64,000 nt of DNA, taken from positions 4,600,743-4,664,742 of the forward strand of contig JAQSEB010000010.1 of the NCBI GenBank assembly GCA_030063045.1, in the 5' to 3' direction. The DNA comes from Pratylenchus scribneri (Eukaryota > Nematoda > Chromadorea > Rhabditida > Pratylenchidae). Position 1 is the stretch's first letter; every line of letters starts with the position of its first letter. Positions 1-11,832 of the stretch are shown here, piece after piece. Below the pieces are notes generated by a model. That model saw only the letters and a list, made by a program, of their open reading frames with translations, was not told the origin of the DNA and searched no databases. The position numbers were made by a program, and so were the translations under genes.

Positions 1-1203
1 AATTGTGTTTTTGCCCCATTCTGATTTGTAATTGTGTTTTGCCCCATTCTGATTTGTAAATGTGTTTTGCCCCATTCTGATTTGTAATTGTGTTTTGCCC
101 CATTCTGATTTGTAATTGTATTTTGCCCCATTCTGATTTGTAATTGTGTTTTTGCCCCATTCTGATTTGTAATTGTGTTTTGCCCCATTCTGATTTGTAA
201 TTGTGTTTTTGCCCCATTCTGATTTGTAATTGTGTTTGCCCCATTCTGATTTGTAATTGTGTTTTTGCCCCATTCTGATTTGTAATTGTGTTATTGCCCC
301 ATTCTGATTTGTAATTGTGTTTTTGCCCCATTCTGATTTGTAATTGTGTTTTTGCCCCATTCTGATTTGTAATTGTGTTTTTGCCCCATTCTGATTTGTA
401 ATTGTGTTTTGCCCCATTCTGATTTGTAATTGTGTTTTTGCCCCATTCTGATTTGTAATTGTGTTTTGCCCCATTCTGATTTGTAATTGTGTTTTTGCCC
501 CATTCTGATTTGTAATTGTGTTTTTGCCCCATTCTGATTTGTAATTGTGTTTTTGCCCCATTCTGATTTGTAATTGTGTTTTTGCCCCATTCTGATTTGT
601 AAATGTGTTTTGCCCCATTCTGATTTGTAAATGTGTTTTGCCCCATTCTGATTTGTAATTGTGTTATTGCCCCATTCTGATTTGTAATTGTGTTTTTGCC
701 CCATTCTGATTTGTAATTGTGTTTTTGCCCCATTCTGATTTGTAATTGTGTTTTTGCCCCATTCTGATTTGTAATTGTGTTTTTGCCCCATTCTGATTTG
801 TAATTGTGTTTTTGCCCCATTCTGATTTGTAATTGTGTTTTGCCCCATTCTGATTTGTAATTGTGTTTTTGCCCCATTCTGATTTGTAATTGTGTTTTGC
901 CCCATTCTGATTTGTAATTGTGTTTTTGCCCCATTCTGATTTGTAATTGTGTTTTTGCCCCATTCTGATTTGTAATTGTGTTTTGCCCCATTCTGATTTG
1001 TAATTGTGTTTTTGCCCCATTCTGATTTGTAATTGTGTTTTTGCCCCATTCTGATTTGTAATTGTGTTTTTGCCCCATTCTGATTTGTAATTGTGTTTTT
1101 GCCCCATTCTGATTTGTAAATGTGTTTTGCCCCATTCTGATTTGTAAATGTGTTTTGCCCCATTCTGATTTGTAAATGTGTTTTGCCCCATTCTGATTTG
1201 TAA
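1..1203 (+). repeat. Minisatellite array 1, 28/29-bp unit, intronic
   Basis: About 42 head-to-tail copies of one unit run from the window edge to 1,203. On this strand the unit is AATTGTGTTTTTGCCCC followed by ATTCTGATTTGT. Copies differ mainly in the length of the T run (28 or 29 bp) and by single changes such as TGTTATTG or TGTAAATG. It stops 69 nt before the acceptor of the exon at 1,273, so it occupies the last intron of a plus-strand gene. The same unit recurs at 5,224-6,462 and 53,673-54,279. The left end lies outside the window, so the true size is unknown. Confidence 0.97.
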
Positions 1204-1272
1204 TAAAAATATTTACAATCCAAAATTAATCAAAAAAAACATTAAATTAATCAAATTAAATTTTTGATTTAG

Positions 1273-1424
1273 ACAAATGGCTGGTTGACCAAAATGACCA
1301 TTTAAAGGATTATGAAGGAGCATACAAATTGGGACGTCCTTGTGTGTTCATTTGCAGGGAAATGGCCTGCGAAATGCCAATATATTCAATAGAGGAATTG
1401 CAAAAGAAATTGGATGAAATTTAG
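1273..1424 (+). CDS. Last exon of a SPATA20-like (DUF255 thioredoxin-domain) protein, partial
   Basis: The exon begins after a TTTGATTTAG acceptor at 1,272 and ends at TAG 1,422-1,424. It encodes about 50 residues reading DKWLVDQNDHLKDYEGAYK, then LGRPCVFICREMACEMPI and YSIEELQKKLDEI. The C-terminal pattern GRP-x-x-F-x-C-x-x-x-x-C-x-x-PI-x-S-x-EEL matches the tail of SPATA20/YyaL-type proteins as I know it, where a CxxxxC segment closes the protein. Only this exon is in the window, so the name is inferred from a short match. The upstream intron is filled by a minisatellite. Confidence 0.55.
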
Positions 1425-1875
1425 ACAAAGATTTGATTGATATTCAACCTTTTTTGTGGGTCAAAAATAATAAATGATTTTTGAAAAAGAAATTTACCAC
1501 ATTTCGCACATTTTCTTCATACCCATTTATTTCATACATAACAACAATTGTTTCTCCCACCAAATCCCACATTTCAACTGCTGTTCCCCAGTTCAAAACT
1601 TCCCCCATTTTGCCCAATCATTTCCATCCACATCCACACCGTCATTGGAACAGCCCCCCCCCTCCCCCCCCCCATCTTTTCTTCATGAAATCATTTTCTA
1701 GTCTCCAGATGCTCTTCCCCTCTCTTCATCCCATCCACTTCCATCTTTTCTTCAAAATTCGCTAATGGCAGGTGCATTTGCCAATATGTATTTATTTTAA
1801 AAAAGATGATTTGTGCTAAAATTCAATAAAAAATATTATTTGGGCCATATCCATCCTCATAAAATGGCATTGAAT
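1425..1875. other. Intergenic spacer
   Basis: No convincing gene here. It holds a pyrimidine-rich stretch with C runs (CCCCCCC-CT-CCCCCCCCCC around 1,653-1,672) and AT-rich sequence just before the ion-channel gene. Short open frames across the C-rich stretch are low complexity. Confidence 0.6.
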
Positions 1876-1879
1876 TATT

Positions 1880-3517
1880 ATGCATTTAAAATGCTGATTT
1901 TCCTCTCAATGTGGTCAGCCAATTCAACATTATTCCTCCTTTCTCATTCCTTCCTTCAAATTCAGTTTGTCCTTTTTGGCAAGGGCAGTTGAATGCCGTG
2001 ATTCCATTTCCAAACAACATCGAAGCAGGCAAATTAGTGAGAAAATTCCCCATTAAAATCCATTTGAGAGAATTAATTGTAAGGAACACAAAGTCAAATT
2101 CTGGCCAACACATTTGAGCATTATGATCCAAATGTTCGGCCACCAGTCAGGGTTTTGGCTGATCACCCTTCAATTGTCGTCACAATTTCATTGATCCTTA
2201 ATCGAGTTATTTGGCACAAACATTCGGCGGTGATTTTCGAGTGTTTTGACTGAGAGAGAAAATATTTACATTTTTAAAGGAGGTTGATTTGAATTTGAAG
2301 CAAGAATGGGAGGATTCTCGGCTCGCATTCCAAGTGGATCCAAGGGAGGGAATTCACGAGGGTATTCCAATCCAAATATATTTTTATTTATTATTGGAAA
2401 GTACTTTTGCCAAAAAATCTCACTGTTTGGAGACCGGACACATTCTTCGTTGGTGCCCAAGAACAGGCCCCATCATTTGGCACAAAAGCGGTAGATCGAT
2501 CCCGAACCGTGATCGAGCAAACCGGATATATTCGAAGCGATGAAAGACGAACACTTCGAGTTAATTTCCAATCGGACGGAGCATTCCCGGTTCGGGACCG
2601 CCGTTCCATTAAATTCTCCATTTCCAGTGGTACCTTTATTATTTAGCCCAATCCGATTACCCATTTATTCTATTCCATTCAGCCACTTATCCAATTGAGG
2701 ATGTGGCCTACCTTTGGGCCAATTCCCCTCCCCTCATTCAACCCATCCAAATCGCTGATCATCTTTATGAGGAGGGCGGTGCTGAATATGCATTTGAGGA
2801 AGCTGAAGCCGGTGAATGCCATACAATTGGCAATTTTACAACAAGTCAATTATAAATGTAATTGTTCTCTCAATTGTCCTTTCAGATTCATTCTCCTGCA
2901 TTGAATTGGTCGTCCGTTTCGTTGGTGGTGCCTCCCATGGTTGGCTGAATGTTCTTTTGCCCACAATTTTGTTGGTCTTTTCTAATTGGCTCCATTTTTG
3001 GGTCCATCCTTCCTGGTCTGTTCCGCGAACTTTGAGTGCCGCAATTCCCTTTCTCATTTTCGTTTGCTTTTTGGTAAATTAGCAAATTTAATTGTTATGG
3101 CTATTCAATTCCTCAACAGATTCTTTTGCCAATTGGCTCTTGTGCCCTTCGAATTTGGCTGATTATTTGCACAGTTTTTACTCTATTTTCTCTCATTGAA
3201 TATTTCTTGGTCATTCGTTGCTATTCAACCATCAAAGGCCCGCAACATTTGACCACAATTCACCGTCGTCCACCAAGTGCCCAGCATAATTATGAGGATG
3301 GAAAGGAAACAACCACAACAACGGTGGTAGTCACCCAAGATGAGGTCATCAAAAATATCATTTTCGCTTATTTCATTTTTAGCCGTTGATCGCCGCCAGC
3401 ACCGACGGCCCCCATCTCCGAAAGAGGATCAACAATTTGGATTTGGTCTCGAGGATTGCCTTCCCAATCCTTTTCCTCCTAGTCATTGTCGTTTTTGTTC
3501 TTTTTTATACATTTTAG
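1880..3517 (+). CDS. Divergent pentameric ligand-gated ion channel subunit
   Basis: Several exons assemble into a Cys-loop-superfamily subunit. The extracellular domain shows ILANTFEHYDPNVRPP (about 2,101), SLILNRVIW, WEDSRLAF and LLPKNLTVWRPDTFF (about 2,405), then TYPIEDVAYLW. The four membrane segments follow: M1 LLPTILLVFSNWLHFWV, M2 beginning VPRTLSAAIPF, M3 LPIGSCALRIWLIICTVF and M4 LDLVSRIAFPILFLLVIV, with TAG at 3,515-3,517. GEC...SFSC keeps the second, loop-C disulfide pair typical of glutamate- and glycine-type chloride channels. The two canonical Cys-loop cysteines are replaced by Asn and Ser (NFQSDGAFPVRDRRS). M2 lacks the usual PAR-V-x-LG-x-TT sequence. Introns are about 40-55 nt. 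The first exon and signal peptide are not certain. A plasma-membrane receptor is expected; ligand and ion selectivity cannot be read. Confidence 0.85.
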
Positions 3518-3642
3518 ACCAAACAAATCTAAAATGCCTTAGGGTAATTCAAAAATTTATTAGATACAAATATGAATGAATTTTTTATCAAATTTTCAAC
3601 ATGAAAGAATAATTTGGAAAGATCATTTTATTTATGTTAGAA

Positions 3643-6600
3643 TTAGAATTTGCATTCACATCCGCACCCGAGTGGACATTGAGATTGAGCATTGAACCAA
3701 TTGGCCAAATGCATGAAATGGCCTCCGTGGCCGCATGAATTACACATAGAAATTATTCCTATTTAAAAAATGAACAATATTTTATGCATTTTAAAAATTA
3801 ATTTACCTTTGCAAGGTTGCTCGCAAATTGAACAATCTTAACATTAATAATTAATTAAATAATTATTTCAATAATTAACGCACAAATTGCTGGGCATCGG
3901 CACACAATGCATCCACCAGTTGATGTTGTTCTGCCTTCATTCAATTGTTGGCCACAAATTGAGCACCAATTAATTGCTTTAATTAATAAAATATATGTAT
4001 TCATTTTCACAAAATTGTTTCACCTTTTATGATTCCAATTTTCGCTTCTTCTCCTTCTGTTTTACAAAATTTGAGCACTTCGGCGCATTTTTTGTGCATT
4101 CTCCATCGATACAAAATATCCGCATATTTTCTTTTGAGTTCTTCAAATCGAGTCGACGACAAAATTGGATCAAGTAACCTGAAAATGAATAGCTGGCATT
4201 AATAGTTTTGTTTAATTGTTTTTTTTAAATTATTTTAAAAAGTGGAAAATTACGAAAACAATTAGAAGGCTAAAAGCTTAGTAAAATATTCGTTTTGGCC
4301 CCTTTTTGATTTGCATTTTATCCCCATTATAATACTTTTTGACAATTATTTTTTTCAATTTTACATTTCACTGTTTGCTTCTTTCTGCGGCAATGGATAA
4401 TGAATATTAATTTTGGGTGAGGGACTGCAGGAAGAAAAATGTTCTGGCGCAGGTGAAAGCCTATCTATGGATTGTTTGGAACGGGAGGTGGAGCCAAAAT
4501 TGTCGATGACGAATGGACGATTCACTAAAATAATTAAAATAAATATATTTATTATTAAATATATTTACATGTTGATGATGTTTTCCTGGATGGAATATTT
4601 ATTGGTGGTAAAGGAATTCGAACATCCAAAGAGGCCATTTGTGGGGGAATTGGTGCCTCATCCAAATAATTTAATTTTGATGAAATTCGATCCGAACTGA
4701 TTGGCCTTTTGATGAATTGTTCATTTTGGAAATATTCCCTTTTGGCATTGTTCAGTTGGGAAAGCACACAAATGATCACAGCGGCTGATTGCAAATCAAA
4801 TTTATTTGCAAAATGTTCAATTCTTTAATAATATTAATAATTTATATAATTTAAAATTAAAACTAACATTCGATTGACCAATTCCCTCCCAAATGGATGA
4901 ATTGCCCATGGAATATCCATTGAGGTATATTTCCCGACTATTTGGCCCATTTTTGTTTGATCATTGATTCGAAATAATTTGGCAAAATTCTTCATTCTGG
5001 CATCCAATTTTGGCAATGGAATTGGTGACCCCGATGAAGGTGTTCGAATACATTGTTCCACTAATTTCCACATTTCCATCAAATCTTCGCGTCCTTCTAC
5101 GGCAGCTTGTTCGAAATTATGTTGACAAATTTCCATTGGGGATGAACCCAACAATCTAAAATAAAATGATGGATTGAATATTTAATTTGGTTTCTTTTTT
5201 ACTTGTATGTTAATTACAATCCATCAAAAACACGTTAACAAATCAAAATGGGGCAAAAACACAATTACAAATCAGAATGGGGCAAAAACACAATTACAAA
5301 TCAGAATGGGGCAAAAACACAATTACAAATCAGAATGGGGCAAAAACACAATTACAAATCAGAATGGGGCAAAAACACAATTACAAATCAGAATGGGGCA
5401 AAAACACAATTACAAATCAGAATGGGGCAAAAACACAATTACAAATCAGAATGGGGCAAAAACACTATTACAAATCAGAATGGGGCAAAAACACAATTAC
5501 AAATCAGAATGGGGCAAAAACACAATTACAAATCAAAATGGGGCAAAAACACAATTACAAATCAGAATGGGGCAAAAACACAATTACAAATCAAAATGGG
5601 GCAAAAACACAATTACAAATCAGAATGGGGCAAAAACACAATTACAAATCAGAATGGGGCAAAACACAATTACAAATCAGAATGGGGCAAAACACAATTA
5701 CAAATCAGAATGGGGCAAAAACACTATTACAAATCAGAATGGGGCAAAAACACAATTACAAATCAGAATGGGGCAAAAACACAATTACAAATCAGAATGG
5801 GGCAAAAACACAATTACAAATCAGAATGGGGCAAAAACACAATTAAAAATCAGAATGGGGCAAAACACAATTACAAATCAGAATGGGGCAAAACACAATT
5901 ACAAATCAGAATGGGGCAAAACACAATTACAAATCAGAATGGGGCAAAAACACTATTACAAATCAGAATGGGGCAAAAACACAATTACAAATCAGAATGG
6001 GGCAAAATACAATTACAAATCAGAATGGGGCAAAACACAATTACAAATCAGAATGGGGCAAAAACACTATTACAAATCAGAATGGGGCAAAAACACAATT
6101 ACAAATCAGAATGGGGCAAAACACAATTACAAATCAGAATGGGGCAAAACACAATTACAAATCAGAATGGGGCAAAAACACAATTACAAATCAGAATGGG
6201 GCAAAATACAATTACAAATCAGAATGGGGCAAAACACAATTACAAATCAGAATGGGGCAAAACACATTTACAAATCAGAATGGGGCAAAACACAATTACA
6301 AATCAGAATGGGGCAAAAACACAATTAAAAATCAGAATGGGGCAAAACACAATTACAAATCAGTGGGGCAAAAATACATTTACAAATCAGAATGGGGCAA
6401 AATACAATTACAAATCAGAATGGGGCAAAACACAATTACAAATCAGAATGGGGCAAAAACATAAACAATCGCAAAAAAATTAAAAATAAAAATGATGAAT
6501 TGAATATTTAATTTGGTTCCTTTTTTACTTGTATGTTTTGGCCAAATTCTGGGACAATGGCAAGAGGGCAGTCGCATCGCAGACGACCACCACCGAATTA

Positions 6601-9600
6601 AAACTCTAGAAATACAAAATAAATTAACAATGAATAATGAATTTATTGGGAATTAACTTGTTCGGGCATAACCGCCGCCGGCATTGATGAATTGGTGGAA
6701 TATTCAATCATGGATTGTTGTTGGGCAAATGGAGGAATATTAATATTGGCTTGAGGAGATTGTGATTTTTCTAGTTCAATTGTGTTTGGCATCGGCATTA
6801 TTGATTGGGATGGTGATGGGGGAATGGCACCGGACATTGAAGTGCCTCGATGACGAATTGAATTGGCCACATTTTGAAGGGAAAAACTGCGAATGGCCGC
6901 CGGTGAGGACGAGGAATTGGGCGAGGACTGAAATAATTATGGTGAATATTTATTCAAATTAAATAAATATTACCCCCAATACTCTGCTAATTGATTTTTT
7001 CTGATGAGTTTGTTCAAGTAATAATGATGGAGGTGATAGACTATTATTTTGTTGTTGATTTTGTCGATTTGAAATTGAAATTGATTCACTTTGAGGAAAT
7101 TGATTTGGAGATGTTGGACGATTTGATGCATTGGCTGGACTGATGCATCGAAGTGGGGGCGATGATTGAAAAGGGAGGACACCGGAAATTGATGAAGTTT
7201 GGCGAAGATTAATTGGTGGAGCAATTGGATTCACTAAAAATTAGAATATTATATTTTAATATATAAATTTGAATGAACCAACCAAATACGCAATATTCAG
7301 CCAATGAACGAGGGTGGATTTTGCTGGCCTCGGATGGTTGGGATCGAGTACTGCCCAATCTTCCAAATGCACCCGCCCCCTTTCTTCCACTTTTCATTGG
7401 AGGAACAATTCGGGGAATTCCCTCTCCACCGTAAAAATCATTCATTTGTCCATCTTTTGTCCACAAAATTGTATTCATTGGCCCAAAAAGTACCAAATAA
7501 CCTTAATAAATTTAATTTTATAAAATATTTTATTTAAAAATATACCAAATCGGTTGAATCTTGCGCCACAATTTCGAGGTGATGGCACTCGATGGTCAAA
7601 AGGAGATGGCAAATAACTGCATGGAACGGCCGCAGAAATTGTTCGATTCGATGAAGTTGGAATAAAATTGGAATCACCGCCTCCAAATTGGTCAATATTG
7701 GCAGCAAAAGTGGAAGAGGACATTTGTTGGTCTTCACTGGCCGAGCCAGATTGGGAACTGGTTTTGGATTGGCTGCTGACCATTGGAACATCAATTGATG
7801 GATTAAATACCTAAAAAAGTAATTTAATATTAAATAATTATGATTTAAATTACTTTCATTAAATCAATAATTCTGGGAAGGCGTTGCAGAATTCGGCAAA
7901 GAATTGTTTGATTGTCTTGGATTTTTTGTTGAATATCACTTTCTTGTTGAAGCAATGTCAAAAAAAGTGAGGCCTTTTCCGGGGTGAAAGGTGATTCCTT
8001 TTGGATTACTTCCACAAAAACCAATCCATTGTCGATGAATTCTCGATGAAAACGCATTTCAAAATTTATTTTATTAAATTTGTTTAAATGCATATAGGAA
8101 AATCCAATTGCCTTTTAATTGAAAGGGAATTAATTTGAGCATTAGTTGAAAGGAAATACCGCTCGAGTGAAGTTGACCTTTAAAAAACGAATATAATTAT
8201 TTTAAATAAACATTTTGAATACTTCTGTTGTGTAAAGTCCTTCTGTTGAATGTTTTCTCAATGCTTCCAATTCGGTCAGTAAATCTCCTCCAGCCATATT
8301 CGGTGCCCTAATCCATCGTTGCCATTCGGAATACTAAAATAAAATGGAATTAAATATAATTAATTCCCATTTCTTAAAAATACAATTGGCGATTGTGGAG
8401 TACCACCACCACTGGTGTCCATCATCATCATCATTGTTTGGGGTGCATTTTTGACTGATCCAAAAATGGTTGATCGTCCACTGACCGAATTCCTTCCATC
8501 CGTCGTTGCCATTGATATTCTCTGTTGTTGGTCAATTCCAATTCCAACGATGCTCTCATCCAATGAACCACTGGTCATTTGCATTAATTCTGGGTCAATT
8601 GTTTGTTCCACCAATCGATCTCTTTCTTCGTCCGTCTTCGATTGGGTTATTGGGGTGGCCATCTCATCGCGAAGTATATTCCAAAATATTTAATAATTAT
8701 TTTAACAATTTAATAATATTGAATTTACCGAAAGTTCATATGCAATTGGATGCCGGCACAATTTTTGTTTAATTGCCGATAATGTATATAAAAATTTGGT
8801 GGTTGACCTTAAATTATTTAATAATAAACAAAAAAATATTTTTAATTACTTTTGGTATGTGATTGATTTATGCCAAGCCGCATCCATCAAAGTGTCCCTT
8901 TCAATTCCCTTTTAATATGTTTTAACATTTGCTGATTATTAATTAATACCTTGAGAAGACGGGGATTTTCGAGTCCATAATTTGAATATAAAGCCAAAGC
9001 ATTTAATGGAGGTAAACCAAGGGCGGCCAATTCTTCGCCTTCATGCTTAAAACAATAATAAATAATTATTTAAATCAATAAAAAATAATTTTAACTGAGA
9101 ACACAAGTCTCCATGCACAAAAGGGGGCCATACTGACCATTGATGGAGTCGACTTTTGATCAGCCATATTCCACAACTTAAATAATTTTTAATTTTTTTT
9201 TTTTTTGGTTATTTTAATTATTACTTTCAATGTTGAATCATTTGCGGAAGTGAAAAATGAATTCGGTTCACGGTGATGTCTATTTTTTTAAAATATTTTT
9301 AATTTAATTATATTTTTGAATAACTCACGGATGCCAATCCAAACAAAATATTTTCGCCTGATGTGCTTTAAATTGAACAATCGGTTGCGAAGTGTGCTTA
9401 ATTAAATTTACTAGAAAATTTACTAATTTAAATATTTTAAAAATAAATTACCCGCAAATCCCAAAGGCGAATATCAGTTCCATGAGTGGTTAACAAATAA
9501 TTATTCAAATGTGGTGAAAATTTTGATTGTCCAGCGCCAAAAGTAACACCCAATCGGGCGGTTGGTGTCCTTAAATTTGTTCTTAAATCCCAAAAATTGA

Positions 9601-10115
9601 CGGAATCATTCTCAGCGCAAGTTATCTTAATTTTAATATTTTTACGAATATTAATGATATTTTAAATAACCATAAATTGATCATCGAATGGGCACCAACA
9701 AAAATCGGATATTTTTCGTGATTGGGCAGTGAATGTTGCCAATCGTTGAATATGCGATCCTTGACCAAGTGAATATAAATCGATAAATTGTCCAGACTAT
9801 AAAATCAACAATATTAAATAAAGGAAATAATACCAACCACACTGCTAAAATAACCAGTGGAAAGAGGATTGAATTTAAGTAATCGAACCAATTGACGGTT
9901 TGAACGCAATTTTATCCATGTATTTGCGGAGGTTGAGCCAACAGTCAAAACACTCAGTGAATTTGAGCCGGCAACCACCAAATGTTCGGTGTTGGCCAAA
10001 ACATCCAAAGCTGTGCCCTGAAAAATGTTTTAGGATGATCAATCAAAAATGGAAATGGGAGGAAATAACTTACTCGAACATCAATTGAAATTGGGTCATC
10101 GCCACGAAGAACCAT
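3643..10115 (-). CDS. WDR59: WDR59, GATOR2 complex subunit
   Basis: About 20 small exons encode a WDR59 orthologue, a scaffold of GATOR2, which relieves GATOR1 inhibition of TORC1 at the lysosome. The start ATG is at 10,113-10,115 (MVLRGDDPISIDVR). WD repeats are visible between 10,115 and about 9,100 (ISDFCWCPFDDQFMITC, DSVNFWDLRTN, IRLWDLRVKHTS). An RWD-like region lies around 8,000-8,700. The C-terminal part carries VVVVCDATALLPLSQNLAK (6,600), SSPMEICQHNFEQAAVEGRE (5,150), DIPWAIHPFGRELV, FEELKRKYADILYRWRM (4,130) and a terminal zinc ribbon with SMCNSCGHGGHFMHLANWF and CPLGCGCEC. Each block lines up in order with vertebrate WDR59. The intron 5,156-6,528 contains a 1.2-kb minisatellite. 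The gene starts 157 bp downstream of the CARNMT1 stop, so it is probably the downstream gene of an operon. Confidence 0.93.
5161..5212 (-). repeat. Duplicated intron copy flanking array 2, acceptor side
   Basis: On the coding strand this reads ACATACAAGTAAAAAAGA, then AACCAAATTAAATATTC, then AATCCATCATTTTATTTT, and runs into the functional TTTTAG acceptor at 5,156. It includes a second copy of the donor (ACATACAA|GTAAAAAAG) at 5,202. From that copy to the acceptor is exactly 47 nt, the normal intron length in this genome. It matches 6,485-6,537 except for two substitutions and one indel. Confidence 0.93.
5224..6462 (-). repeat. Minisatellite array 2, inside a WDR59 intron
   Basis: About 43 tandem copies of the same 28/29-bp unit as array 1, in the opposite genomic orientation (this strand reads ACAAATCAGAATGGGGC then AAAAACACAATT). 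Because WDR59 is on the minus strand, the transcript contains the same AATTGTG...GATTTGT sense unit as in the plus-strand host genes. Variants include four units with CACTATT, a unit lacking AGAAT at 6,361, and a diverged edge unit at 5,224. The array lies wholly between the WDR59 donor (6,528) and acceptor (5,156). Confidence 0.97.
6485..6537 (-). repeat. Duplicated intron copy flanking array 2, donor side
   Basis: The partner of the copy at 5,161-5,212. It starts with the last exon bases ACATACAA, has the functional donor GTAAAAAAGG at 6,528, and continues through the same AT-rich intron body. The minisatellite begins about 20 bp further on. The two copies are direct repeats on either side of the array. 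Confidence 0.93.
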
Positions 10116-10272
10116 TTTTCCTTCTTTATATTAAAATTTAATATTATTAATCCACAATTTCAATATATAAATGCATAAATAAAGCATAAATAATGAAAAA
10201 AAATTAATTAAAAAACATTTATATATAAAAAAAATGTGAATGAAGTGTTATAAAATGGAGTAAAATATTTTC

Positions 10273-11679
10273 TTATTTGTTGATTTTCCTTGCCATAAAA
10301 TACCCGCAATAATAATGGTATTGAAGCATTGAATCCGGGTTGCACGTATATTGGGAAGGGGGCAATTCTCCTTTGCCTTTGACTTCTTCCAATTTGAATC
10401 CACATTTTTCGACCAAATTCAAAATTGTTTGGAATGGTAATTCCAATGAAAGAGTGTCCTGCGAATCCTCGTGATGATAAGTTAATGGACCAAAATTGAG
10501 CCAATAGCCTCCTTGTTTCAATATTCGATGGACCAGTCGAATATATTCCAATGGATTTGGGCCAGTGTCGAGGAAAAAAACGGAAACGATTGTGTCGAAT
10601 TGATCATTGGAATTTGCATAAACTTGGAGAAAATCGCCGGCGCACATTGAAAAATCCGATGAATCCTTAAATTAATAAAATTGCTATTAAATTTAAATGG
10701 ACACTAAATTTACCTCTTGGCCAAGTCCGAATGCAGGATTTACATCCGGAAATTTTACTGCCTTCAATTGGTCACGGAAACTCCATGAATTGGAGAAATC
10801 AAGAACATATGGGTAAATTGTGAATTCTTCCTCCTTTAATTGAATCGATGATTTAAATAATTTATAAGTGAATATTTTTACCTGTTGACAAGAATTTAAT
10901 ATGAAATTTGAAGCAAGTAACATAAAATATGAGAATTCATTCCCAGTGACGGAAAAGCCAATTTTGCGAAGATCCCAAGCCAATCGAGCCAATCCTGCAC
11001 CGGTAACCAATATTTGGGTAGAATGGCGATTTTCTTCAGATGGGAATAATTGTTTTGTCTTCTCAAAAACCAAATTGTAGCAGGAATTACGTTCAGCAGA
11101 TCCTTCAAATTAATTAATTTATTTAAATTAACTTTAATAAATCCAAACCTTCTTCACTCCAATCACGGACAATTTGCTTTAATGTGCTCTTCACTTTGGT
11201 CATATAATGTTCCGTTGATGGATGCACTTTATTCATTTCGAATGCTTTTTGCACAGAACCACCAAAAATATTTGCACCACAGTGGACAATCATTTCGAAT
11301 AACCTTTTTTGAGTGATTAAAATCAAATCAATTATTCTAATTAATTTAAATTTACTTTTGGTTTTCTTCCACGCAATCCCGGACTTTGCGCATATGTTCA
11401 GTGATTGATCCAATTAATAATCTTCTATCCTCTTCTGCAAGTTCCCTTAAAAAATAATCAGCTAATAATAAATTTTAATACTATTAAAACATACATTATT
11501 GCATCGGCTTGTCGTTTCAATTTGATCATGCAATATTTTTTATAATATCGCAAAGAATTGATCACTTTTTCGGCAGCTTCAATTTCTTTGATTTCGTCGT
11601 CATCATCAGGAAATTCATTTGTTTCGGTATTGTCGTTGTTATTTCTAGTATTACTGCTGCTGGAAACTGCGTCCTCCAT
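10273..11679 (-). CDS. CARNMT1: Carnosine N-methyltransferase (CARNMT1 / UPF0586 family)
   Basis: Seven or so exons encode a SAM-dependent methyltransferase that converts carnosine to anserine. The start is MEDAVSSSSNTRNNN at 11,679, followed by an acidic stretch and a helical region (YYKKYCMIKLKRQADA, IGSITEHMRKVRDCVEE). The core has VRDWSEEG, ERNSCYNLV, the SAM-binding glycine motif ILVTGAGLARLAWDLRK and NEFSYFMLLASNFILN. The C-terminal part has FDTIVSVFFLDTGPNPLEY, ILKQGGYWLNFGPLTYH and LQYHYYCGYFMARK, ending at 10,273. These are the hallmark blocks of the N2227/CARNMT1 family. WDR59 begins 157 bp downstream on the same strand, and ARV1 is divergent 153 bp upstream. Confidence 0.92.
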
Positions 11680-11832
11680 ATATTTTCTTCTTTAATTATT
11701 CAAAATTCATTTTTTAATAATACAAATCTATAAAATAAATACATGTTTCTTTAAAAAAAAAATAATGTGTTTGTTTTTTGGCTAACTAATTCCTTCATTA
11801 AATATTGGTTTTTAATTTAGATTATATTGAGG
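11680..11832. promoter_or_regulatory. Divergent promoter region between CARNMT1 and ARV1
   Basis: The 153 bp between the CARNMT1 start and the ARV1 start must hold 5' ends for both divergent genes. It is AT-rich with A and T runs. I see no specific factor site that I would name. Confidence 0.5.

Noticed and set aside
1..1203. CRISPR-like direct repeats
   Set aside because: Units abut with no variable spacers, and the host is a eukaryote. This is a minisatellite.
4285..4335. GGCCCCTTTTTGATTTGCAT as a decayed monomer of the 28/29-bp repeat
   Set aside because: Only partial similarity and no neighbouring units. Chance is likely in this composition.
5248..6483. 411-codon open frame across array 2 as a protein gene
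   Set aside because: It is open only because the repeat has no stop triplets. It lies antisense inside a WDR59 intron and ends where the array ends.
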